Source: an uncultured SAR86 cluster bacterium
GTDB taxonomy: Bacteria > Pseudomonadota > Gammaproteobacteria > Magnimaribacterales > AG-339-G14
DNA length: 64,000 bases
Reading direction: 5' to 3'
Assembly: GCA_902596665.1 (NCBI GenBank)
Contig: CACJUN010000001.1
Location: forward strand, 477,083 to 541,082
Below the pieces are notes generated by a model. That model was not told the origin of the DNA. It searched no databases and saw only the letters and a program-made list of their open reading frames with translations. This document shows, piece after piece, positions 29,977 through 38,735 of this stretch; positions within the stretch are counted from its first letter, which is position 1; each line of letters opens with the position of its first letter. The position numbers and the translations under genes are program-made.

Positions 29977-29996
29977 TACTGTATAAATATACAGTA
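29977..29996. promoter_or_regulatory. LexA-type SOS box (TACTGTATA-AA-TATACAGTA)
   Basis: CTGT-N8-ACAG with perfect 9-bp symmetric arms, about 20 bp upstream of umuD. Confidence 0.92.
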
Positions 29997-30024
29997 TATT
30001 GCTTAATAATAAAAGTAGACTTAT

Positions 30025-30540
30025 CTAGATTATTTTTGCTACTTTGACTGCAGATGAAGATCCCCACCCTACAATTTTCATCCAGAAGTTTAGAAGGAAT
30101 CCAGGAGTAGATCTTTTTTTAATTGCGGACTCATTTTTATGCTCAATCTCATCATCCTGACAGGATTGGAGGAGATCTATAAGGGCTTGATCAGGATCAT
30201 TCTGTGCCCTTAAGTATTTGAGTTGTTCTTCGTAATGATCTTCTACAAAAGACTCAACTGCTTCAATTGTTGCAAAAACTATTCTGGGGCCAAAGAGAGA
30301 AGGAAGAAAACCTAGAAGATAGCCAGCAACTTTCCAAATGCCAACTAACTTGCTTCTTTTGCTTACCGGAAGAACTTCTTCTATCTTTCGTAAATGTTCT
30401 TTTTCTGTTTCTAAATGTCTTTTTGAAAACTCAACCAAAGCCGGGTCTTTAGCAATGGAGAGAATCCCTTTATATATGTAAACAGCGCCTACTTCGCCAG
30501 CATGATCAGAACGAAGAAAAGATTCGAGCAATTTATTCAT
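30025..30540 (-). CDS. coq7: 2-polyprenyl-3-methyl-6-methoxy-1,4-benzoquinone monooxygenase (Coq7-type)
   Basis: RSDHAGEVGAVYIYKGIL, EKEHL, VEDHYEEQL, DEIEHK di-iron motifs; ORF trimmed to MNKLLESFLR. Confidence 0.93.
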   Translation of the reverse strand: MNKLLESFLRSDHAGEVGAVYIYKGILSIAKDPALVEFSKRHLETEKEHLRKIEEVLPVSKRSKLVGIWKVAGYLLGFLPSLFGPRIVFATIEAVESFVEDHYEEQLKYLRAQNDPDQALIDLLQSCQDDEIEHKNESAIKKRSTPGFLLNFWMKIVGWGSSSAVKVAKII

Positions 30541-30584
30541 CAAAGAATAATATCTGTAATTTGTCTTATAAGATAATTCTAAAA

Positions 30585-30661
30585 TGGTAGACACGCCCGG
30601 ACTCGAACCGGGGACCCCTACCATGTCAAGGTAGTACTCTAACCAACTGAGCTACGTGTCT
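30585..30661 (-). tRNA. tRNA-Val(GAC)
   Basis: AGACACGTAGCTCAGTTGGTTAGAGTACTACCTTGACATGGTAGGGGTCCCCGGTTCGAGTCCGGGCGTGTCTACCA; anticodon loop TTGACAT. Confidence 0.94.
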
Positions 30662-31919
30662 ATATATTTCTGGGAACGAATTCTAACACAGTTGCATTGA
30701 TGCAATATCTGGGAAGTCCATTAGGCCCATCCTGAAAAACGTGTCCGAGATGAATTCCTGAAGATTTAGATTTAATTTCAACCCTGGTCATTCCATAACT
30801 GTAGTCCATGTGCTCTGTAACAGACCCATCTACTGGTTTAGTAAAAGATAACCATCCCGTTCTGGAATTAAATCTATCTTTTGTATCAAAAAGAGGTGCT
30901 CCGCTGAGCTTATCAATGAAAACTCCTTCTGGGGTATCTTTAAATAACTCATATTCTTTGCAAAAGACTGGGTCCGTTCCTTGATTAAAAGCAACGCTAT
31001 AGGCTTCACTTTCTCCTAATTTAAAAATACCAAGGGCCTTATAGAAGTTTTCTCTTTGAACAAATCCTTGAAGAGAAAATTTCTCTACGCCATCTTCAAT
31101 AAAAAAGATAGTTGGTGTTGCCCAAGTAGGAGATGATAATTGAAGATCATGCAAATCTGAGGAATATCTATAATGTAACGGGATTGAACCTTCATAATCA
31201 GACAAAACTTCATTTTTGAGCTTAGTACAGTAAGGACAAAATTCTGAATCCAAAACTAAAATATACTTGCCAGCAAGTAAATAACTGTTATCAATCTTAG
31301 GTTTTTCAACTTCTTCAAACACAATACCGGTTGAATGATCTGGACAGTAGCCATTAGGATTCTTAACTAAGTAATCTTGATGATATTCTTCTGCAGGATA
31401 AAACTTTTTTAATTTCTTTATATTTGTAACTATATCTCCATAACCTTCTTTGCTTAGCAGCATTTGATATTCATCTTTTAGTTCGATGGATAACATTTCT
31501 TCGGATTGATCATTAAATAATATTAGAGATCGGTACTGAGTTCCTATGTCGTTACCTTGTCTATTTTTTTGCGTTGGATCATGCAGTTCAAAGAAGAATT
31601 TAATTAAATCGGTTAAGGAAATTGAATTCCTATCGTATGTAACTTCGACAACCTCAGCAAAATTATCAGGATTGAATTTATTTTTAAACTTTGTTATTTC
31701 AGAATATCTAGGTTCAAGACCAATACCGTCAGCGTAACCAGATTCAACGTTTATCACTCCTGGTAATTCTGCAAATTTTTTCTCAACGCTCCAAAAACAT
31801 CCAGCTCCAAAAACAATTTTGTCTTCATGAATAGTTATATTTTTTGAAGAAAAAGCAGTGGAAGCAAAAATAATTAATATGAACAGAAAAGGCTTATAGA
31901 GATTTGGCAAGCAAGCCAT
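30660..31919 (-). CDS. msrAB: MsrA-thioredoxin-MsrB fusion methionine sulfoxide reductase, exported
   Basis: MsrA GAGCFWSVEKKF; central CPYC thioredoxin-like segment; MsrB FNSRTGWLSFTKP and RYCINATVLEF; N-terminal signal. Confidence 0.9.
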   Translation of the reverse strand: MACLPNLYKPFLFILIIFASTAFSSKNITIHEDKIVFGAGCFWSVEKKFAELPGVINVESGYADGIGLEPRYSEITKFKNKFNPDNFAEVVEVTYDRNSISLTDLIKFFFELHDPTQKNRQGNDIGTQYRSLILFNDQSEEMLSIELKDEYQMLLSKEGYGDIVTNIKKLKKFYPAEEYHQDYLVKNPNGYCPDHSTGIVFEEVEKPKIDNSYLLAGKYILVLDSEFCPYCTKLKNEVLSDYEGSIPLHYRYSSDLHDLQLSSPTWATPTIFFIEDGVEKFSLQGFVQRENFYKALGIFKLGESEAYSVAFNQGTDPVFCKEYELFKDTPEGVFIDKLSGAPLFDTKDRFNSRTGWLSFTKPVDGSVTEHMDYSYGMTRVEIKSKSSGIHLGHVFQDGPNGLPRYCINATVLEFVPRNI

Positions 31920-31934
31920 TTGAGAAAAAGAAAA

Positions 31935-32348
31935 TTATCCTTGCTCTTCTGTAATTGTAATTACAGTAGGAGAACAGTTATCGATCTGCAAGGTTTCTAT
32001 TTGTTCGAGTAATAATTGAAGTCTTCTAAACTCGTATACAGCTGGATTCACAGATTCAGAACCAACTCCAAAATAATTTTTCCCAGTCAGAGGATTGTTT
32101 GTCCTGAATCCAAAAAAAACAGATGACACATTTCTATCCGCTTCGTTAACTAACTTGTCAGCAAGATCTTCTACAATATTGGAAACTCTTACAGATTCTT
32201 CTGATAATTCAATACAGTTCAATAGTGTTGGATCAAAATCAAAGTGCAGATTCAATGGTTGAGGTGTTTGATACCAGAAGATGGGTTTTGCGCAACCAAC
32301 TGCAAAAGTTAATAACAAAAGTAAAGAAATGCGGAATGGTTTTTTCAT
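31935..32348 (-). CDS. Hypothetical lipoprotein (possible type VI TssJ-like fold not assigned)
   Basis: Signal peptide with lipobox FAVGC; complete ORF; no family assigned. Confidence 0.55.
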   Translation of the reverse strand: MKKPFRISLLLLLTFAVGCAKPIFWYQTPQPLNLHFDFDPTLLNCIELSEESVRVSNIVEDLADKLVNEADRNVSSVFFGFRTNNPLTGKNYFGVGSESVNPAVYEFRRLQLLLEQIETLQIDNCSPTVITITEEQG

Positions 32349-32400
32349 AAATCCTCAGGTGACATTATATCTAATTTAATAAACTTGAGAACAAAGAATA

Positions 32401-33555
32401 TTATTTTTTATCCTCAGCTTCATTATTGATTAAAGCAGAAGCATGTACGTCATTTTCATCCATAATTCCGTCTGAGCCACCTGATTCAACATATATTGAC
32501 CTTGAAGGGAAGGCAAATTCACTTCCGCTGGATCTAACTATATCAATAACTGAATATACAAGATCTTGCTTGATGGTTGAGAACTCAGTGAAATTACAAG
32601 GATTAGTAAAACATAATATTTGGACGTCAATAGAGCTTGAATTAAAGGCGACAGTTTTTGCAAAGGATTCTTGCTTTACGTTTTCCACTAGTCCTTCATA
32701 GTCCTTTATAAACTCATCAATTTTCGAGCATATTTCTTTGAGTTGCTCGAGAGTTGTTGAATAGACAAGGTTTATTTTCCAATCTATTCTTCTGTGATAC
32801 ATCTCACCGTGATTGATAACTTTTACATCAGATAAATCTTTATTGGGAATAATCATAGGAGAGGTATTGAAAAGTCTAATGACTGTTGATCTAAATCCAA
32901 TTTTATCAACCATTCCGTGAAGATGACCCTCGACTTCAATTCTATCGCCTGGCTGAAATCTATTTTCAGCAATTATTAAAATTCCAGAGATTAAATTCTT
33001 GAAAAGATCTTGAGCTCCTAATGCAACAGCAACTGAGAATAACCCCAAACCTGCAATAATGGGACCTATTTGAATTCCAAATATATCTAAAATTATTGCA
33101 AAGCCTATGACCCAAATTAAAACTCTTATGGCTTTCTCAAGCCACATTGTCATTGCGGCGGTTAAAAAGCTGGTGCCAGTCAGCATAGAAAAGAGCGGTG
33201 AAACACTGTTGGTAAAAACGCTAAAAATTGTGAAAGCTAGCGATGCTTTGACTAAATTTTCTATAAATAAACCCAGAGATCCTGATAAAGGTAAATAAAT
33301 ACTTATTAAGTAAAGAGCAAGCGTTATAGGAACATAACCTACTGGTTTCCTGAGGGACTCAAATACAACATCATCAACTTCTGTTTCTGTATTGTCAGCT
33401 ATAGATTCCAACCACTTAAAAAATCTACTGACGATGAAAGCTCTTAGCAAAAGAGCAATAACCAAAATTCCGATGGATATAAAAAGTTCTGTAAGACCGA
33501 TTCCTAAAAGGCCCTCCTCCCAAACTTCTTTAAAAATATTAAAAAATCCGTCCAT
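32401..33555 (-). CDS. MscS family mechanosensitive ion channel
   Basis: ALGAQDLFKNLISGILIIAENRFQPGDRIEVEG and IPNKDL motifs. Confidence 0.92.
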   Translation of the reverse strand: MDGFFNIFKEVWEEGLLGIGLTELFISIGILVIALLLRAFIVSRFFKWLESIADNTETEVDDVVFESLRKPVGYVPITLALYLISIYLPLSGSLGLFIENLVKASLAFTIFSVFTNSVSPLFSMLTGTSFLTAAMTMWLEKAIRVLIWVIGFAIILDIFGIQIGPIIAGLGLFSVAVALGAQDLFKNLISGILIIAENRFQPGDRIEVEGHLHGMVDKIGFRSTVIRLFNTSPMIIPNKDLSDVKVINHGEMYHRRIDWKINLVYSTTLEQLKEICSKIDEFIKDYEGLVENVKQESFAKTVAFNSSSIDVQILCFTNPCNFTEFSTIKQDLVYSVIDIVRSSGSEFAFPSRSIYVESGGSDGIMDENDVHASALINNEAEDKK

Positions 33556-34988
33556 TAATTCCTCAAGACTAATGCACCGTCATCAATTTTCTTGAATTTA
33601 ATATCAAAAAGATCTTGAAAGTAATTTTGATTATTTCTCCAAGGAGATTTTTCACCCTGTTTTGGAAATAAATGCATTGACCTCATCAAATAACCTGAAG
33701 AAAAACCATTTAACCAATCATCCTCTTTAACTTGGATATCTGGATCTGGTAATGAATGAGTTATTTTATTTTCATCCATATAATTAATTAACTTGCACAT
33801 AAATTCACATGTTAAATCCGATCTTAGCGTCCAAGATGCATTAATGTATCCAAAAGAATTAATCAGGTTAGGCACGCCTGTGTACATCATTCCTTTGTAA
33901 GCAACAGTATTTGGCATATCAATATCTCGATTATCAACTTTCACATCAGCTCCACCTAAAAATTGCATTTGCAAGCCTGTCGCAGTAACAATAATATCTG
34001 CTTGGATTTCTTCTCCTGATTCCATTTTAATGCCTGTCTCAGTAAAAGAGTCTATATGGCCTGTAATAACAGATGCTCTTTTTTCGTTTATAGCATTAAA
34101 TAAATCACCCTCTGGCAGAGCACAGATTCTCTGATCCCATGGATTGTAGGTTGGAGTGAAGTGTTTATCTACGTATTCATCAGGTAAATGTTTTCTCACT
34201 TCATCTAAAAGAAGATTCTTAACTCTTTCTGGATTTTTCTTGCTATGTTTGAAAAGTGTTTGCTGTAGCCAAACGTTCCTAGTTCTCACAATTTTATATG
34301 CCAACGAATGGGGCAGAATCTTTTTTAGAAAAGCACCGAATGCATTAACTTCAGGTACAGGGAAATAATAAGTTGGAGATCTTTGAATCATGTAAACATG
34401 ATTAGCTTTCTCAGCTACCGCTGGAACAACAGTTGCAGCCGTGGCGCCACTTCCAATGACAGCAACAGTTTTATTTTCATAGTCTAAATCTTCAGGCCAA
34501 TGTTGGGGATGGATTTTTATTCCTTTATACGAATCTGATCCTTTAAAATCAGGAAGATAACCATTTTCATAGTTGTAATATCCAGTGCCCATAAAAACAA
34601 ATTTCGCTTTGATCTGCTTTTCTCCTTCAGGAGTTACTAAATCAAGCGTCCAACAGGCTTCATTAGAATTCCAATGTAGAGATGTCAGTTTGGTGTTGAA
34701 GCTAATTTTGTCTCTGAGATGATATTCATCAATAGTCTCATCTAAATATCTTAGGATTGACGATCCGTCAGCAAGTGTTTTATCTTCCTTCCATGGTTTG
34801 AAAGAGTAACCCATCGTATACATATCGGAATCTGACCTAATTCCTGGGTATTTGAACAAGTCCCAAGTTCCACCAATATTTTTCCTTGATTCGATAATTT
34901 GAAAACTCTTATTTGGACATTTCATTGTCAAATAAGAAGCTGCACCTATCCCAGAGATACCTGCGCCTATAACTGCTACATCAATCAT
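33555..34988 (-). CDS. FAD-containing monooxygenase (EthA-like Baeyer-Villiger type)
   Basis: GAGISGIGAA, GGTWDLFKYPGIRSDSDMYTMGYSFKPW, YKGIKIHPQHWPEDLDY (BVMO fingerprint variant), GSGATAATVVP. Confidence 0.9.
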   Translation of the reverse strand: MIDVAVIGAGISGIGAASYLTMKCPNKSFQIIESRKNIGGTWDLFKYPGIRSDSDMYTMGYSFKPWKEDKTLADGSSILRYLDETIDEYHLRDKISFNTKLTSLHWNSNEACWTLDLVTPEGEKQIKAKFVFMGTGYYNYENGYLPDFKGSDSYKGIKIHPQHWPEDLDYENKTVAVIGSGATAATVVPAVAEKANHVYMIQRSPTYYFPVPEVNAFGAFLKKILPHSLAYKIVRTRNVWLQQTLFKHSKKNPERVKNLLLDEVRKHLPDEYVDKHFTPTYNPWDQRICALPEGDLFNAINEKRASVITGHIDSFTETGIKMESGEEIQADIIVTATGLQMQFLGGADVKVDNRDIDMPNTVAYKGMMYTGVPNLINSFGYINASWTLRSDLTCEFMCKLINYMDENKITHSLPDPDIQVKEDDWLNGFSSGYLMRSMHLFPKQGEKSPWRNNQNYFQDLFDIKFKKIDDGALVLRN

Positions 34989-35006
34989 AATATTCTTTAT
35001 CTAGTA

Positions 35007-35381
35007 TTAATCCTCTATGGGAAAACCTGAAGACTGCCATTCAGAGATTCCGCCTTTCAAAGATGAAACTTGATTATAACCCATACGTTTTATGCTTTCG
35101 CAAGCTAAAACCGACCTAAAACCTGATTGACAATAAATAATAAGTTTTGTGTCTCGATCGGGGATGTTTGCTTCAACCATTTTTTCGATCAATCCTTTGC
35201 TCATATGGACCGAATTAGGAATTCTAGAAGTATCCCATTCTTCCCTTTCTCTACTATCGATTAGAATAAAATCCTCTTCGTTATCTTTGGCATGTTTTAG
35301 TTGAATACAATCCACTTCATCAACGTTAACCAATGCTTCTTCAACTATATCTAAAAATGATTTTTTCATTTGAACCAACAA
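35007..35381 (-). CDS. Rhodanese-like domain protein
   Basis: LIDSREREEWDTSRIPNSVHMSKG, IYCQSGFRSVLAC. Confidence 0.9.
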   Translation of the reverse strand: MLVQMKKSFLDIVEEALVNVDEVDCIQLKHAKDNEEDFILIDSREREEWDTSRIPNSVHMSKGLIEKMVEANIPDRDTKLIIYCQSGFRSVLACESIKRMGYNQVSSLKGGISEWQSSGFPIED

Positions 35382-35569
35382 ATTTTTGCAGCTTGCTCTT
35401 CAGATTCTACGACACAACCATCTTCATGAGAATAGATAATCACACCGACAATAATTCCAATGGAGATGGAGAGCGCTATGGCGATGGATTTGCCAAATTT
35501 CCTTGTTAAATAGGTAACTAACATGGAAGTGACCAACACAATTCCAATACCAAGAATTAATCTAATCAT
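35366..35569 (-). CDS. Small membrane protein, hypothetical
   Basis: 67 aa, two hydrophobic stretches, overlaps neighbours in an operon-like run. Confidence 0.55.
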   Translation of the reverse strand: MIRLILGIGIVLVTSMLVTYLTRKFGKSIAIALSISIGIIVGVIIYSHEDGCVVESEEQAAKICWFK

Positions 35570-35771
35570 TTATATATTTTTTTTTCAGTACTCGAACCAA
35601 ATAGTAGATGGGAGAGAGAATTAAAAAGCATATAAGAAATTCTAAAGTAGCATTCAATGTCATGAAATCTCTAAAAGCTTGAATAAAAAATAAACTGCCA
35701 AAGCCCATAATTCCATAGATAAAAAAGAGAAGGTAATCTATTTTTTTTAAGAAACTAAATAAACTCGACAT
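35562..35771 (-). CDS. Small membrane protein, hypothetical
   Basis: 69 aa with two hydrophobic segments; overlaps the next gene. Confidence 0.5.
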   Translation of the reverse strand: MSSLFSFLKKIDYLLFFIYGIMGFGSLFFIQAFRDFMTLNATLEFLICFLILSPIYYLVRVLKKKYIND

Positions 35772-35825
35772 AAAAGTTATTTTACCTGTAAGTTACTAAC
35801 TAGAATAAAAAAATACAGAATTATT

Positions 35826-36602
35826 ATGAACTTAGAAAAACTAAATGACTTGGTATTTGAGTTAAAAAATCATACTGCCTACATAAAAATAAATAGGCCG
35901 CCAAACAATTTTTTTGATGCAGAATTGATAGGCGAAATTGCCGATGTCCTCGAAGAGATGGACAAAAATGATGAATGTAGATCAATCATACTTTATTCCG
36001 AAGGCAAACATTTTTGTGCGGGAGCAGATTTCACCAGATCATCTATGAAGGAAGAGTCAGATCCTTATGAAAAGTTGTATCAACAAGCTATCAGATTGTT
36101 CAGAACAAAGAAACCAATTATTGGAGTCATTCAAGGTGCTGCCGTTGGAGGTGGGCTTGGCGTTTCTTTGGCATGTGATTTTAGAGTTGCCTGTCCTGAA
36201 TCAAGATTTAGTGCAAATTTTGCGAAGTTAGCTTTTCATCAAGGCTTCGGGACGACAATTACGTTGCCAAGAGTTGTAGGTCACCAAAAGGCTGCACTAA
36301 TGTTGTTAACTGGTAGAAGAATCACTGGCGATGAGGCTTTTGATATTGGATTAGCTGATTATTTAGTATCCAAAGAAGAGTTAATGTCTTCAGCAGAGAA
36401 TTTAGCTCATGAAATTAATTCGGCTGGTCCGCTTGGAGTTCAGGCCATAAGGTCAACAATCAAAGAAGGTTTGGCTGATGAAATTGAGAAAATTACTCAG
36501 TGGGAACTATCTGAGCAAAATAGATTAAGAGAAACTGATGATTTCAAAGAAGGAATAAAAGCATCTCTCGACAGGAGAGAACCAATCTTTAAATCTAAAT
36601 AA
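35826..36602 (+). CDS. Enoyl-CoA hydratase/isomerase family protein
   Basis: IKINRPPNNFFDAEL, HFCAGADFTRS, GVIQGAAVGGGLGVSLACDFRVA. Confidence 0.92.
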   Translation: MNLEKLNDLVFELKNHTAYIKINRPPNNFFDAELIGEIADVLEEMDKNDECRSIILYSEGKHFCAGADFTRSSMKEESDPYEKLYQQAIRLFRTKKPIIGVIQGAAVGGGLGVSLACDFRVACPESRFSANFAKLAFHQGFGTTITLPRVVGHQKAALMLLTGRRITGDEAFDIGLADYLVSKEELMSSAENLAHEINSAGPLGVQAIRSTIKEGLADEIEKITQWELSEQNRLRETDDFKEGIKASLDRREPIFKSK

Positions 36603-37071
36603 TTGACTTAATTTTTAGTTTGATATCGAAGGGATAAGGGGCACTTAAATCATGATCCTTTTTCATATCCGCCATAGTTTTGTAAATTTCATCTGACATT
36701 TCAGATGATTTCCTAATCGACATATCAATGTGAATTTCAACAGTTTCCACCAAAGCAGCAACCTCATCATTCTCTTTACAGATAGCGCAGACATAATGAT
36801 AAAGCTTTTTATTAACGTTCAGCATACGAAAACGAGGAGTAAGTACCTCGCCTTTGAGACATTCTTTAAGGTAACTAATATTTTGTTCGATAGTAAATGA
36901 AGAATATCCCTTGGAAATATAATCTTCTCCAAATCCAAGGCTATGATAAAAATTACCTTCGTAGTCCATGGGAATTGTTTGATAGAACCTAACGTTCATA
37001 TGACCATTCATGTCGCACATTTCATCAGTGACTGTTACTGATCCACCAGGAGTAGGAAAAATATTTTTCAT
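36595..37071 (-). CDS. Acyl-CoA thioesterase-like hotdog protein
   Basis: DEMCDMNGHMNVRFYQTIPMD matches the hotdog DxNGHxNNxxY motif. Confidence 0.8.
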   Translation of the reverse strand: MKNIFPTPGGSVTVTDEMCDMNGHMNVRFYQTIPMDYEGNFYHSLGFGEDYISKGYSSFTIEQNISYLKECLKGEVLTPRFRMLNVNKKLYHYVCAICKENDEVAALVETVEIHIDMSIRKSSEMSDEIYKTMADMKKDHDLSAPYPFDIKLKIKSII

Positions 37072-37111
37072 AAAATTATTACGTTAGTTAAAAATGAATC
37101 GTTAATATTAC

Positions 37112-38596
37112 GTGGTGCAGAATAATCTATTAATTGTCTTAGGAAATCAATTATTTCCGTTAGAAGAGCTAAAAAAATATAACTTTAATCATGTATTAAT
37201 GATTGAAGATTATGATCTATGCACTTACGTAAAGCATCACAAATCAAAAATTCTAATGTTTTTAACCTCGATGCGTGAATATAGAGATTCTCTTCTCTCA
37301 TTGGACAAAACCGTCCATTACATAGAGTTAACAGAAAATAAAAAAAGTTACTTAGATAATGTCACGGATGTAATCAGGAAAAATAAAATTAAGAAGTTAT
37401 ACTTTTTTGAGCCTGCAGATAAAGCATTTAAGGAACAACTCTATGCATTTTTAGAGACTAAGAATTTGGATTATGAAGAACTACACAATCCTATGTTCAT
37501 TCTTCAAAAAGGTGAGTTCAAAGACCTCATGGACGGTAAAAGACTTTTTATGGCTGACTTTTATAAAAAAATGAGAAAAAAGCTAAATATTTTGATGAGT
37601 GACGATAAGCCTATTGGAGGTAAATGGTCGTTTGATGAAGAAAATCGTAAAAAGTTACCTAAAGGTCTGTCTATTCCAAAAATTCCAAAAATAAAAGATT
37701 CAATTTATAGGGAAGAAATAAAAAATATCATCATGGAAAAATTTTCTAATCATCCTGGGGAACTTGATGGTATGAAAATCCCCTGCAACAGAAACGAAGC
37801 AAAAAAATGGTTGAAATCTTTTTTAGAGGAGCGGTTTTCACTTTTTGGCGATTATGAGGATGCAATAGATACAAATGAAACTTTTTTGTTTCATTCTCTG
37901 CTTAGCCCCCTTTTAAATATCGGCTTAATAACTCCTGATGAAGTTATAAATCAGTCTTTAAGTTACGCAAAGAAAAATAATATCCCATTAAATTCTCTCG
38001 AAGGATTTATCAGACAAATTATAGGTTGGAGAGAATTCATAAAAGGTGTTTACGACTTGAGGGGTGTTGATCAAGAGAATTCTAATTTCTTTAATCACAA
38101 TAAAAAATTAAAAGATTGCTGGTATGAAGGTTCAACTGGAATTGATCCCTTGGATAAAGCAATTAAGGATTCTATCGATCATGGCTATACCCATCATATA
38201 AACAGACTCATGGTTATCGCTAACATCATGAACCTAGCAGGAGTGTCGCCTAAAGAAATTTACACTTGGTTTATGGAAATGTACTTAGATTCATCAGAAT
38301 GGGTGATGGTTCCAAATGTTTTTGGAATGAGTACTTATGCAGATGCGGGCATTATGTCGACTAAACCTTACATATGTGGTTCGAATTATCTTTTAAAAAT
38401 GAGTAATTTTAAAAGAGGAGATTGGTGTGAAATCGTGGATGGTTTATATTGGAATTTTATTTCTAGGCACAGCGAATTCTTTAAATCTAATCCTAGGTTG
38501 TCGTTGATGACAAGATCTTTGGATAAAATGAACAAAGATAAAAAAGAAAGGATTTTTAAACTTGCTGAAGACTTTATCAGCTTAACGACATACTAG
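37112..38596 (+). CDS. Cryptochrome/photolyase family protein (PhrB/FeS-BCP-related)
   Basis: N-terminal DPRP domain [72 protein letters not shown]. Confidence 0.9.
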   Translation: MVQNNLLIVLGNQLFPLEELKKYNFNHVLMIEDYDLCTYVKHHKSKILMFLTSMREYRDSLLSLDKTVHYIELTENKKSYLDNVTDVIRKNKIKKLYFFEPADKAFKEQLYAFLETKNLDYEELHNPMFILQKGEFKDLMDGKRLFMADFYKKMRKKLNILMSDDKPIGGKWSFDEENRKKLPKGLSIPKIPKIKDSIYREEIKNIIMEKFSNHPGELDGMKIPCNRNEAKKWLKSFLEERFSLFGDYEDAIDTNETFLFHSLLSPLLNIGLITPDEVINQSLSYAKKNNIPLNSLEGFIRQIIGWREFIKGVYDLRGVDQENSNFFNHNKKLKDCWYEGSTGIDPLDKAIKDSIDHGYTHHINRLMVIANIMNLAGVSPKEIYTWFMEMYLDSSEWVMVPNVFGMSTYADAGIMSTKPYICGSNYLLKMSNFKRGDWCEIVDGLYWNFISRHSEFFKSNPRLSLMTRSLDKMNKDKKERIFKLAEDFISLTTY

Positions 38597-38600
38597 TTTC

Positions 38601-38735
38601 TTGAAAAAACCTCTCCCAGAAAAGAAATGTAAAAGGTGCAACAAGCCTTTTTCATGGAGAAAAAAATGGGAACGTGATTGGGATAACGTAGTCTTCTGCA
38701 GCGAGCGCTGCAGAAGAACTAAAAAGACTAACTAG
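38601..38735 (+). CDS. DUF2256-type small zinc-finger-like protein (44 aa), absent from the ORF track
   Basis: TTG start; (M)[43 protein letters not shown]; CxxC...CxxxC pattern of DUF2256; immediately downstream of a photolyase-like gene. Confidence 0.85.
   Translation: MKKPLPEKKCKRCNKPFSWRKKWERDWDNVVFCSERCRRTKKTN
38693..38716. repeat. Perfect 10-bp inverted repeat CTTCTGCAGC-GAGC-GCTGCAGAAG
   Basis: Read directly; lies inside the DUF2256 gene near the convergent junction. Confidence 0.85.

Noticed and set aside
28273-29996. umuDC as evidence of a plasmid or integrative element
   Set aside because: No integrase, transposase or other mobile hallmark; flanked by pyrB and coq7, with a normal LexA box.
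30541-30624. N-terminal extension of the Coq7 ORF (MVGVPGSSPGVSTILELSYKTNYRYYSL)
   Set aside because: It lies partly in tRNA-Val(GAC); the real start is MNKLLESFLRSDHAGEVG at 30540.
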